Shown piece by piece: positions 1 through 9,912 of a DNA stretch of 64,000 nucleotides (the stretch's first letter is position 1; every line of letters starts with the position of its first letter). The translations under genes were made by a program, and so were the position numbers. This stretch comes from Sympetrum striolatum (taxonomy: Eukaryota > Arthropoda > Insecta > Odonata > Libellulidae). The stretch covers positions 77,132,841 through 77,196,840 of the forward strand of contig OX388349.1 in the NCBI GenBank assembly GCA_947579665.1. Reading direction: 5' to 3'. The notes beneath the pieces are model-generated. The model was not told the origin of the DNA. It searched no databases and saw nothing but the letters and a program-made list of their open reading frames with translations.

Positions 1-3000
1 GAAAATCCAATAGCTTTAAAACCCACGAACAAAAAACACTCAAATGTACTTATTGATATATTTTTTATAATTGATCTTTTATCGTACGTTTATTATATAT
101 GATTATACATATATTGAATAGAAGAAAGATTATTTCAATCTTTAGTAAAACGTAAGATAGTTGGAAACTCTCATAATCACCGTGGGTTAACATTCTCAGG
201 ATTGGTTTGTAGCGGTTCTCCAAACCGCTGCATCGCATCCTAAGTGATCGCCAGTCTCTCCTTATTCGACATTCCTTTACAAGAACCCACTTCCGCTATT
301 CCTTCCAAAACCACATATTGCAGACTTCCTATGTTTGTAGAGATTGACCTTTTATTGGGATAATAAAATATTCTCTGACCCTGCAGTAATTAATTCATAA
401 CGGATATGTTGAAATAATTCTCATAGATTGGCTTAACGTAAATACCATTTCTCTTTGGATATATTTCGGTAATTAGGAGATTTGTGTTAATTTAATTTCC
501 GCTCGAATTCTTTTACGCAGGAGAGAGAGATGTTGAGAAGAGAGGCGACGTTAAGTGAGCAGGACGTCGCTATGAGAATGATATGAGAGTAGTGGGACTT
601 TTCGTGATTCCGAGTCATTACTGCTCTCAGTCACATTTCTCATTCCGTGCAGTGTAATGCTGTGTGACGAAGGGAAACGCTTTCAAAGTAATTCCAACCG
701 AGACTCCACTTTTTCCATCGAAATGTTGCGTCGACGAATCTTTTTTCAGTCGAGGATTGCCCGTCCGATTCTGATCATTTCCTCAATTCCTCAGAGAACT
801 CTTACGAGATAATCTCCCATAAAATGTTTCACTTGGAGGTCCTTGCTATTTGCTGGGAGTAGAAATAATAAATCATCAACAGAATTAAAATCACCGAAGC
901 ATTCGGCCCTTAAAGGATTCACGAGTGGGGCCGATCAACGTGAACTGGAGATAATTTTCCATATTTGTACAAATTGGCAATGACTTCTACAGGAGTTGGA
1001 AGTAATCAAACCTCTAAATTTACGATATCAGTATCTCGGCTTCGTAGATAAAGACTTATATTGCAGATGTTAAATGGTATCTTCTTTTAATCCCTGTTTC
1101 TATCACTTTTTATCGATTTCCAAAGCGACGACTTACATCGACTTTCTCGACCTTCTCATGTTTTCTCATAATCCTCCTGCGACATCCTTCAATAAATTCA
1201 ATCCTTCTTTCGTAAACGTCTTCTTAAGATAATTCATAGGAAGTACTGGTGATTTCGGCGGTCCGAAAAGTCGCAGTTAATGTTACTTTGGCTCAAAAAA
1301 GTTGTTATTGGTTCTTCTTTTTACTTCGATTTGTTTAAAGTCAAGCACTCCATTCTAATCACTCATTCTATGGATTATTTATTAATAAATTAATCACTCG
1401 TAGGCTCGACTTTATTTGACCTTATTAATGTAAATGTTACCGTGTTAACAAGGTTCTTTCCACTCTCCATTTTTATAAGTTTAACATTATTAAAAGGAAA
1501 CTGAAACATATTCTGCTGAAAAAGGGCTAAAAGTTTATCTCGTAAATTTTCATCAAAAATATGTAATAATTAAAGAACTGAAACTCTCTCGCCGCGTTGG
1601 AATGATTCTTTATCAGGCCAAAACTTCTGATTTGAAATTTTATTTGTCTAAATCAATGCGGAATCACAAATGGTTGACTTATGAATGTAAATTTTAAATT
1701 CGATTTTTAGTTTCATTGGCGCTAGGAAATTAGAACCAAGGCATGCAACAGTAGCTAGATTGCGTAATTATACAAGTGCATACATGAGTGCTAAAACGCT
1801 GATTGTGTGATTGTACAAGTCGCTTAAAATTACGCTATTATCGCGCGATATGTTGCCTTAACATCGAAGATAATAAGAGAAAAACAAGTTCAGACAAAAG
1901 AGAACACCCTTTCTGCTGTTTAGGCCAATAATTACATCGAGATAAATTGAACGGCAACATAATAATCCAAAGGTAGACAAACAAAGAGATAATCTCATTC
2001 ACAGCAGGACTCATTGAGAAATAAATTAGTAAAGTTAATTGAATCAGGCACCCTTTATTAATGAATAGAAAGGAAAACAAATGAACGGTGGCAATTAATT
2101 GGAAGAGATAAAGTTCGCGAGATCTAATCTCTCATCCAAATCTTCTTAATTAGAGAATGGTTAAACTTATTCGACCGTTGTTGCTCTAAACAGAGAATAA
2201 ATGAGTGCTAATGTAACGAGAGATATGACAAGTTGAAAGCGAAAATAAAGCTTCAGATAAACGCTTCGTAAAAGCTCATTTAGGTTTACCTGGAAAAATA
2301 TGAGACCTTTCTCAATATTTGAGTACAATTAAATTAAAAATAGAATCTTTAGAAAATTAGTCTATTTCATTTTTCCAAAATTATATGGTTTTCGTCTCGT
2401 AAAAAATTAGTACTTACTGCTTCATTAAGATTTACATAAAATGTTATCAATGCCGAAATATTTTCAGCGATACAATTATAAGAAGTATCGCATTGGAGTA
2501 TCAAACCATTGATAAATGCCCATTCACAAATGAGTATTACCAATGCATACCTAAAATTTTATGAATTGATAGCTTAACTCTGAATTGTTATATATCTGCA
2601 TTTGGTAATATTTTACCGTTTAAAAAATCGCAGAAGTTCAGGAACTGATAAATAACTACTAGGGATTTTCAAATTGACAGATTTTTCATGACTTAGAGCA
2701 AATATGTTTTAGCATGGCTGCTGTCTAAAAGTGATCCTAGATGTGAAATATGCTATCCGCTCTCTTTTACAAGATGTCTTCTCTGCATTCGTTTTAATTT
2801 AGCTCATTTCCATCTTTTGTATTTTAACGTGAATTTCTTTATAAGCCATTCTTTTTTTTTCAGTAATACTTGCATGTCTAAAACATAAAAAGGTAAATTT
2901 ATTCTTAGGCTAGAATTTGAGGTAAGTGTAATCTTTGCCATTATGATAATAGAATATGAGGTTGCAAAAAAATAATGCGCAGAATGATGATATCTTAAGT

Positions 3001-3364
3001 TTACATCAATTGACGAATACAATCTATGCAAATAAGGCATAAAGCTGCTCATATTAGCTGTTACTGTTAAAGTTCATTAGGTATGTATGTATGTATATAT
3101 ATTGAAAAGGATCTGTGTGTATAATTGCCAGATAATCGATAACTCGATGTCGCAGATGTTCAAAATTTAAACATCATGAAACATCTCTCTTGCTATGATC
3201 AGAGACTACTTATTTTTTACCCGTGGTCCTTGGTTCGACTCCAGATCTCTGAAAATTTTCCGCATAAGAATGTTTGATAGGACAATTATAATACGCAGAA
3301 TACAAAAGTGATTCATTTTTCGTATTTGTAAGCGCTTCTATTTCATATACAATTGATATCTTTC
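1..3364. other. No gene recognised; AT-rich DNA
   Basis: Only short open frames occur here (the longest is about 82 codons) and none has a recognisable motif. A moderately GC-richer patch lies at about 500-960 and contains a short GAGAG-rich purine run near 522-545. A (GTAT)n microsatellite lies at 3081-3098. A tRNA B-box-like string (TGGTTCGACTCC) near 3230 has no convincing A box upstream and is not called an RNA gene. Confidence 0.6.
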
Positions 3365-3530
3365 TGTCATTTGTGTGTAATCCTTGTATCTACTTTGGTG
3401 TTCTGATTGCTTCTGTTTCATTTCATTGTGTTCCGTGTTTATGTTACACATTTTTGTATTGAGATACAAGTTAGCTCCATAATACACTTACCTTCTATGA
3501 ACAATATTCATCGGTAGTTATTAGAATGAT
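3365..3530 (+). repeat. Dispersed repeat family A, copy 1
   Basis: This stretch matches the reverse complement of about 16,533-16,700. Shared blocks include GTGTTCCGTGTTTATGTTAC, a copy of TAGCTCC/CAGCTCC, ATACACTTAC, and ATATTCATCGGT followed by GTTATTAGA. Identity is roughly 75-80% by eye with small gaps. A weaker second copy of the first 40 bases follows at 3539-3582, so the unit may be partly tandem. No coding capacity or terminal repeat was seen. It is probably an old non-autonomous transposable element of unknown class. Confidence 0.65.
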
Positions 3531-3794
3531 GTATAATTCATTTCTGTCGTTTGTTTTTAATCTTTGTTTCTTTTGTCTCCTTATGAATGGAAGAAATTGA
3601 CGAACTATATATGTATAATAAACCTGACTTAGCACATACCTTTGTGATATTGGATCGTTTAGTATGGCAAGATAAACACCTGAACGTCGATGGTATTATT
3701 ATGGTAGAAATGCAAAGCTGAGCAAGAATTTACGATTTATTCATCGTAATATTTTTGCTCGATACTTTCTGATCACTCGATATGAAGCAAATAA

Positions 3795-4430
3795 ATGCAT
3801 CCTCACAGAACAATGGGTATTTCCCATTCAAATGCAGATATGAAACAGAGTGGTATCGTCGACCAGAGCTTTGCTTCCGAAGCAATACAACTCCATTTAT
3901 CCTTAAGACTCCCATATCCCTTTCATTCCCTTCTTGAGGGTACTCGCAACGGGATTTCCCTCGATGCATTTATTGCTGCAAATATCACGCGCAACGCCCT
4001 TTGGCACTGCCTCTCGATTGTCATGCACAAAACTCCGCTAATGCACGAAAAAGAAGAAGATCGCTGGGCGGATCCGTATTCAGACGGTGTATCGTCCGAA
4101 ATCCCTCATCTGTGTGGATTAGGACCCTTTGTTGCATCCTTCTGCCTCTCATACATCTCTCTCCAGCGCTGCATTTTTCCGTGTTTGCCGTGCGCTTATG
4201 CTCTTGCGGAATATGTCTGCACGGTGCGCTGTCCGGAGGGAAAAAAACCATTTTCGCTCGTAGCAGTTTTGTTTCCCGACGGCTGCATCACCCGAATTCT
4301 TCCCGGGGAAGCCGTATTGCGGCATGTCTTCCATGGAGGAGGCCTCGCTATTTGGCGATGTCTGAAACGCATGTTCCGCGGCGGAAGTAGGCCAATGCGG
4401 AATTACGGCCGAATTTGCTCGGCGTTATAA
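3795..4430 (+). CDS. Unrecognised 211-codon ORF in a GC/CpG-richer island (doubtful gene)
   Basis: This is the longest open frame from an ATG outside the transposon at 57 kb. The protein has no domain, signal peptide or repeat that I can name; it has a moderately hydrophobic, cysteine-containing middle section (about residues 105-165). Its neighbours give no support. A second plus frame (4001-4390) and a minus frame (4021-4251) are also open across the same bases. That is what a local rise in GC would produce by lowering stop-codon frequency. The first 65 codons lie in AT-rich sequence and the rest in the island at 3990-4640. It could be an exon, a pseudo-exon or chance; chance is most likely. 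Confidence 0.15.
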   Translation: MHPHRTMGISHSNADMKQSGIVDQSFASEAIQLHLSLRLPYPFHSLLEGTRNGISLDAFIAANITRNALWHCLSIVMHKTPLMHEKEEDRWADPYSDGVSSEIPHLCGLGPFVASFCLSYISLQRCIFPCLPCAYALAEYVCTVRCPEGKKPFSLVAVLFPDGCITRILPGEAVLRHVFHGGGLAIWRCLKRMFRGGSRPMRNYGRICSAL

Positions 4431-4640
4431 TAACTGCGGGACGTTTTCGAGGAGCTAATTCGCAAAAGTCCTTAATCCGAGGGTGCAGCCGGATGCTGCG
4501 CTATGAAATGGCAATTGTCGGATGTTCACGTTTCGCTGGACACGAATGCTCGTGCAGCAGTTAACTTCCATAAATAGTGATGATTTACGTTAGTCTTAAA
4601 AGGCATATTCCGTGGAACATACGCGTGGTACTGCATGCTC
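3990..4640. other. GC/CpG-rich island
   Basis: By eye, base composition rises to around half G+C here, with many CpG dinucleotides (for example clusters near 4180-4240, 4320-4390 and 4400-4440), against roughly one third G+C around it. CpG-rich islands in AT-rich arthropod DNA can be exons, promoters or recently inserted elements. No splice-supported coding structure, tRNA or TIR was identified. Confidence 0.45.
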
Positions 4641-4761
4641 CCGTGTGAGCTCTGAAGAGCTCATTCAACCGGTGCACTATTTAAATTCCGCTTATTTAAA
4701 ATTATTCACTTTAAATTATCGCAAGAAGCCTTGTTTAAGTAACGATTTCTCTTTGCTCTGA

Positions 4762-5058
4762 AATTACACCAATTTCTGGTATGAAATCAATCAAAGAAGA
4801 TTCCGTAACAATACACAGGCAACACATTTCGTAAAACATCTTTTAGACAACAATCACACCTCAGATTTCTCCTCTACTCTATTATATTGTCAACACAAAG
4901 GACGCAAACTAAATTATCTCGAAAAAATAGAAATAATACACCACTTAAAAAACAATTACGCATTCACCAACATCCATCTTTTCCCTAATTATTCTCCCCT
5001 GCTGTCCATTGTTAACCTGCTTCCCCTTCCTCCTCCCCCTAACACCACTAATAGCTAA
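4762..5058 (+). pseudogene. Penelope-like retroelement, C-terminal GIY-YIG endonuclease tail (relic)
   Basis: A stop-free frame runs from 4762 (preceded by TGA at 4759) to the TAA at 5056, with no usable start codon of its own. It reads ...NYTNFWYEINQRRFRNN, then THFVKHLLDNNHT, then KGRKLNYLEKIEI, then SPLLSIV and a proline-rich end. The order F-x-x-H-L-L-[DE]-x-x-H, then KGxKLxxLExxEI, is typical of the end of the GIY-YIG nuclease module in Penelope-like elements, where it cuts target DNA during retrotransposition. The catalytic GIY/YIG half and the reverse transcriptase are missing upstream, so this is an end fragment. The match rests on family knowledge of that motif spacing, not a search. 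A structured 3' region follows. Confidence 0.6.
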
Positions 5059-5240
5059 TCTGATTGGTGGCGGGTTTTGTACCTTGTGTATATATATGTG
5101 TACTCCTGTATTACTCATTGCTTGATAATGGACTAACGTCCGAAACCGGTCGCGGTATTAAAAACTTTTGAAGTGGAATGTTTTGCACAGTTATTTCCAC
5201 CCATTTATTCAATTTCTTGTAGTTAAAACCAATAATAAAG
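5059..5240 (+). repeat. Penelope-like element 3' region with structured motif
   Basis: This is the non-coding sequence downstream of the endonuclease tail. It holds a compact structured motif at 5121-5151: CTTGATAAT, a GGAC/GTCC stem with loop TAAC, GAAAC, then CGGTC. It then continues to a terminal block TATTTCCACCCATTTATT (5192-5209). That 18-base block reappears, in both orientations, in the palindrome at 54,094-54,138. Penelope-like elements are known to carry hammerhead ribozyme motifs in their terminal repeats; the resemblance and its limits are given under findings. The outer boundary near 5240 is uncertain. Confidence 0.5.
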
Positions 5241-6088
5241 TTAAAATTTATATACGAATGAAATACATATTTCAAACATAAAATCAATGCAACATTTAGG
5301 TTAAAGGCTATGATACAATAACATATGATTTTATGATAACATATTTCTTTAGGGGCACTTCTAATGGAATGAATAAATATCAAACAAGAATGGAATCAAC
5401 AAATGATATCTCTAAATATATAATAATTTCCGATTAGTGAGGTAAAACTGTGGAGATACTTCACTTTCTTCTCACGGTGCTAATCCTCAGCAATTAATCT
5501 CATCCAGACGAAGCTAAAGACAATAAGGCGTTTTGCTATCAACAACTTTTATTTGCCTTCTTTATCTCATAATGCATCAATGTGGCGGAAATCGTCCTTA
5601 AGATTCAGATTATAACTTCTCAAAGCTGTTGGTTATCCAGTTATTTGTCCATTTTAGTTAAATTTTCAGAGATTTTATTTATAAGTCTGGATAATTGCTC
5701 CGCTCTCCATGCTATTCTTGCTGGATGGAAAAACGGAGAGTTAACCATTAACAGTTAAACTTTCTTGTATTCTGAGCAAATATTAGGAAGGAATTCGAAC
5801 TGCTGATTTCGCATTTTGTATTAAAATCTTTCTTTGGTTCTTAGCGAAATCGCTTATCGATGTTCATGGTTTAATGGTAAGATTCAACAAAATGTGTTTT
5901 CCGGAAAGAAGATCAATTTTTATAGTAGTACTAAAGAGTAGTTTCTAACAGGATAGCAAAAGTTGATTCTAAAGTATTAAAGTTTTATACTCGAATTTTA
6001 CCCTTGATTTATCCTTAACACGTCCCGTGCGTTGTCGATTTCACTGGTTGCTATCCTATGGCTGAATACTTTTAATTTAATATATATT
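5241..6088. other. No gene recognised
   Basis: AT-rich sequence with stops in all frames at short intervals. A minus-strand 90-codon ORF at 5111-5383 overlaps the Penelope-like end and has no recognisable motif. No RNA gene or repeat was identified. Confidence 0.55.
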
Positions 6089-6162
6089 CAGCGATGACAT
6101 GTTAAAAAAACCACACAATCTTTGTGTGGTAAAGTAAATGGTTTTTTAACATGTCATCGCTG
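6089..6162. repeat. Near-perfect inverted repeat with nested hairpin
   Basis: The arms are 6089-6113 and 6139-6162. They begin and end CAGCGATGACATGTT...AACATGTCATCGCTG and differ only in A7 versus T6. Between them a second perfect hairpin, CCACACAA-TCT-TTGTGTGG, lies at 6111-6129 and shares its first three bases with the outer left arm. The CAGNG start resembles hAT transposon ends, but the flanking 8-mers (TATATATT and AGTGTCTG) do not form a target duplication, so the class is open. It may be a miniature element or the fused ends of one. Confidence 0.75.
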
Positions 6163-6203
6163 AGTGTCTGTCAATACCACCAAGTTAAGCCTGAATTAGT
6201 TTC

Positions 6204-6264
6204 TTATAATATATAATTATATATATATATAATATATAATTATATATATATATATATATATATT
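6204..6264. repeat. (AT)n-rich microsatellite
   Basis: An interrupted run of TA/AT dinucleotides, with ATATAATTATATATATATAT appearing twice in near-tandem form. It lies 40 bases after the inverted repeat at 6089-6162. Confidence 0.9.
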
Positions 6265-6384
6265 TAATAAAATAATAATAAAAATATCATTTCAGTTATG
6301 TATAGAATGTTAGCCCTATATACAGCAGTAACTTTAAAAAAACATTTATGCTAACGTTTATCGTTTTTTTTAATATATATGGCG

Positions 6385-6439
6385 ATATGCCGCTCTCAGT
6401 CACAGGGTAGGACCAATGTGAGCGGCATATGCCGCTCTC
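6385..6439. repeat. Palindromic GAGCGGCATATGCCGCTC site with a second half-copy
   Basis: A perfect 18-bp palindrome lies at 6420-6437. Its right half, extended to ATATGCCGCTCTC, also occurs in direct orientation at 6385-6397, so the interval contains two direct copies and one inverted copy of the same 11-13 bp. It is GC-rich inside AT-rich DNA. It could be a dimeric protein binding site or terminal remnants of a small mobile element; nothing chooses between these. Confidence 0.8.
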
Positions 6440-9400
6440 CGCAAGTAACGTCTTAATCAGAAGGAACTTTCGGATTGGCACTCTTGTGACCGTGGCATCA
6501 TTGTTTCATCTCTGCACATACTTGTGGTTTCACACGTCGATGATCACGCGCAAAAGTAGCCCGATTTTTTATTAGTGTATTTCCAGTTATTCTTGTCAAG
6601 GATCTTCAGCAGACGAAGGTTAGAGAGTGGGCACCGAAATCGATCGTTGGATTCGTCATTCGGAGTAAACCACGAATAATCAGCAAATGGTTTCTATTCA
6701 TTCCCGGAGGAAGTGCAGGAATTAATACCTGAAACGTTTTCATTTTCTGCTGAGTAATCCCCGGCTATGGAACATTGCGTGTGTGAGTTGGACGAAATGG
6801 GAAAGTAACTTTTGCGGCTCACTTTTCCGATATCAGTCCCTTTAGAGACGAGTGAGTACGAGCGAATGATAACGCCGCTGGGATCAATCCGTGGAACGTA
6901 AACAGCGGATTTTCATTTTACCCAGTGGAGCTGAAATATCTGTCATGAGCCATGCGGCTATCAGTTTTATTTCCACTCCATAATTTCGCAGAGGATAGCG
7001 TAATTGTAAAGGGGAATCATATCATTAGATCCTTACCGATAACACCGGGAGATTTAATTTCCCAATGGCGGCCGATTCGGCAATTGATTAATCGAGCTCA
7101 CACATAACCTGATAATATTTTCATAAATTCAATGGAATAATGGATTGTGTGGCTTGTATCTTTTTAATTCATTCATTTCGTCGATACTTCTCAAAGTTTC
7201 ATAGCACTTTTTCACGGAGGATTTAGGTCATCATTTAAGTTAGCATTAGGTAGAATAAATGATCAGATAAAAACGAATGTGGGGAATTTCGATCTGATGT
7301 GCCAATTATACCTTAATCTGGTGCTTTTAAATGACGGTATTTTCTTTAAAGCCCTTTATTTGTTCCCGTTTTTCTCACAGTATTACACTTTACTTTGCTA
7401 ATCTTGAATCTTTTCACCTTTTCATGGATAAAATGTTTTCATGCACCCCCTTCCATATTTTATGCATCCTATGCTTGTAAAAGTTATCTCCATTGTTTGT
7501 TGAAAAAAATCGTCTGAGTGGTATTACATTTTCCTTATAGAACGTTATAGAATGATAATAGATAGTGACTGCAAATCAAATTGTACTTATCGTAGTTTAT
7601 GAAACCTCAGTTATGTTACTCTAGATATTGTAACCATAGTTTTTTTTAGCCAGAAGTTATAATAGAGTAACGTAGGCACACGAACCTATCTAAAGGCTCA
7701 TGTATGTAGCCAATATGTTCGTATGAGTCAGTTGAAATGCATTCTGTGAGGTTGAGCTTACATTTCCAGAGAGAGTGAACCGATGCAGTTTAGTTTTAGT
7801 AAGAACTTATGAGTTATTGGAGTTATCCTTCGAGCTACACAGAGGTTTATTTGTTGACAACCAAGACTTTGTGTTTTTCACATTAGGAGTATCATTACTA
7901 TACTCTCCCTCTAATCTATTTCCAGTTAAACTCTGATTAACTCTCTTTATTCATGTTGTTCTAATCATTGTTATTCATTTCGAGTTTCTTTTTTTCCTTG
8001 ATTTGATTGGTCCTAAATTTTTATTTCCTAAATTCTAATTTCCAGCAAATGAAATCACTTTGTAAGCTTGAAAGTTTTCTTTTGTCTCTGAAAATCTTTT
8101 TATATCTCATAATTACAAAAATATGCTTGTATTTAATATAAGCTTTTTCGCTCAAAAATCCAACGAAGTAAATAATTAATTTCAAATTTGCAATGGATAG
8201 AATTAGTAGAATTTGTTCATATTGTCAAGAGTTTGATCTTCGAAAGAAAAACCAAAATAAAATACTTTAAAATTGGAATATCACTAAACTAACGGGATGA
8301 ATATGAAAACGTCGAGTAATATCATCTGATGACAACGAAAAATATGAAGCATTGAACATTAAAGGATGGAAGAGAAATTCTAAAGTCTAAATTATTCGTG
8401 GAAATTTTAATTTAGTAAAACATTTTAATTGTTCATGGTAATTTTTAATGGTGGTTTTACATCTACGTTGTTAAAGCAATAAATTTGTCGAGCAGATTTC
8501 ACATCTGAAATTAATAATTTATAATGAGTCAGAAATTAAGTTTTTTCGCTTCAAAATGTGGCTATAGTTTCGTTAAAAGCCATACTTGTTGCTCACTAAA
8601 ATCTCCTCGTCATATTCTAATGCTGTGTTTGTTTCCTCTACGTGCGTATGCATTTGCCCAAAATGTATTCGACGCTTGTTTCGTAGCCTTGAAGCCACTC
8701 ATCCGCGCATTGCCCACTCCCACGCGCATCACAAGGCCATCTTCAATCCACGCATCATCATTCTCCTTGTCATTCAACCTTTTTTAAGATCTTAGATCAT
8801 AGAATACATTGACCACGGTTCTCAGTTATTAGTCAATACGCTTTCCTTTACCAGCCTATATATTCCCTTATATGCATTCTTTGGTTCCTTCTACAGCGAA
8901 GATAAACCTTAGAACGCCCACGAACATACGAGTAAAATTATTCGTAATTTTAATGTACTCGAGGGTTTCCTGTACTATAGAAAGGTAATAAAGAGGGAAA
9001 TCAGTGTTCTTGAAAATGAAATTAAACGGAGAAATGGATCCTATCTGAGAAAACGCAGCTGTGATTCAATCATTGGCTTTCAATAAAACGTAGAAAATAT
9101 GCTTTTTGAAAAACTAGTATTTTAAATTTGTTTGAAATTTCGTCTGTAATTTACTTTTGCGATTTATTTTATTTTCGACACCTATTCAAATCGGTATTTT
9201 TTCTTAAATATTCTTTATTTATTTCAATATTAAAAAGATAAAATTTCAAAAGGAATGACATTTCAAATTCATGCCGATGTTATGAAATTAGAATAGCTTT
9301 TATTTCAAGTTAGAATGTTCGACTCTACTAATTGAAAACTCATATTCATGCTCATTAATATACCTACATTTCTGTATAGGAACGTGCCTTCACTCCAGCA

Positions 9401-9552
9401 CTTAATATAGTTTTTATAAGTTTTCCAAACAAGCAAACAATATCAATGACCATCAAGTGTATTTTGTTTTTATTACAACTTTACCTTTCAAAAGCTGATA
9501 TAGAATAGAATTATGCGTTATATACATTCCACTTCTGTTCAAACAATTTTAA
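6440..9552. other. No gene recognised; GC-moderate patch at 6500-7080
   Basis: No ORF exceeds about 87 codons and none has recognisable motifs. The stretch 6500-7080 has visibly more balanced composition than 7080-8500, which is strongly AT-rich. The overlapping plus ORFs at 8524-8795 read through a locally C-rich stretch and look like chance. Confidence 0.5.
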
Positions 9553-9566
9553 GAACTATTAACTTG

Positions 9567-9898
9567 GAAAGGGTTAAAGGTATATTGGATAGTCAGATTG
9601 TTTTCAAGTCCGTTTTTCCTTGGGATTTTTCTCGGGTGAATGCCTTTATATGCAAAGTACCCCTTCCTTGTGAAACCTTAAGGGGGGTTAACACCACGTT
9701 GTGTTGCCGGTGCCTCGATGAGGCCATGGCACGTGGGCGATGCCTCACAGTCGGACGAAACCACACTTGCTCTTGCGCACTAAGCGGCTTGTGAGAATGT
9801 TCTGGCCGAGATGGTTAAAGGCAGCCTCCCGGATAGAGGAAGATCCCGGATTCGTTTCCCGGCCTCGTCCGACTTTTTTCAAGTCCATTTTTCTTTAG
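9567..9898 (+). mobile_element. TSD-flanked 332-bp insertion carrying a tRNA-like (SINE) unit
   Basis: The element is flanked by an identical 14-bp direct repeat, GAACTATTAACTTG, at 9553-9566 and 9899-9912, the length expected for LINE-driven insertion. Near its right end is a tRNA-like Pol III promoter: A box TGGCCGAGATGG at 9803-9814 and B box GGATTCGTTTCC at 9848-9859, followed by a T-run and a tail TTTTTCAAGTCCATTTTTC. A second copy of that tail (TTTTCAAGTCCGTTTTTCC) lies near the left end at about 9599-9617, so the insertion may be a composite or dimer of SINE units. The same B-box-plus-tail arrangement occurs at 36,312-36,368. Confidence 0.65.
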
Positions 9899-9912
9899 GA
9901 ACTATTAACTTG

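Noticed and set aside
5121..5151. Definite hammerhead ribozyme
   Set aside because: The core departs from CUGANGA at two positions and there is an extra base before stem II, so it is reported only as a structured, hammerhead-like motif.
9803..9870. Functional tRNA gene
   Set aside because: A and B boxes are present, but no acceptor stem pairs properly, the B box is degenerate and the unit sits inside a target-duplication-flanked repeat related to 36.3 kb. It is SINE-like.
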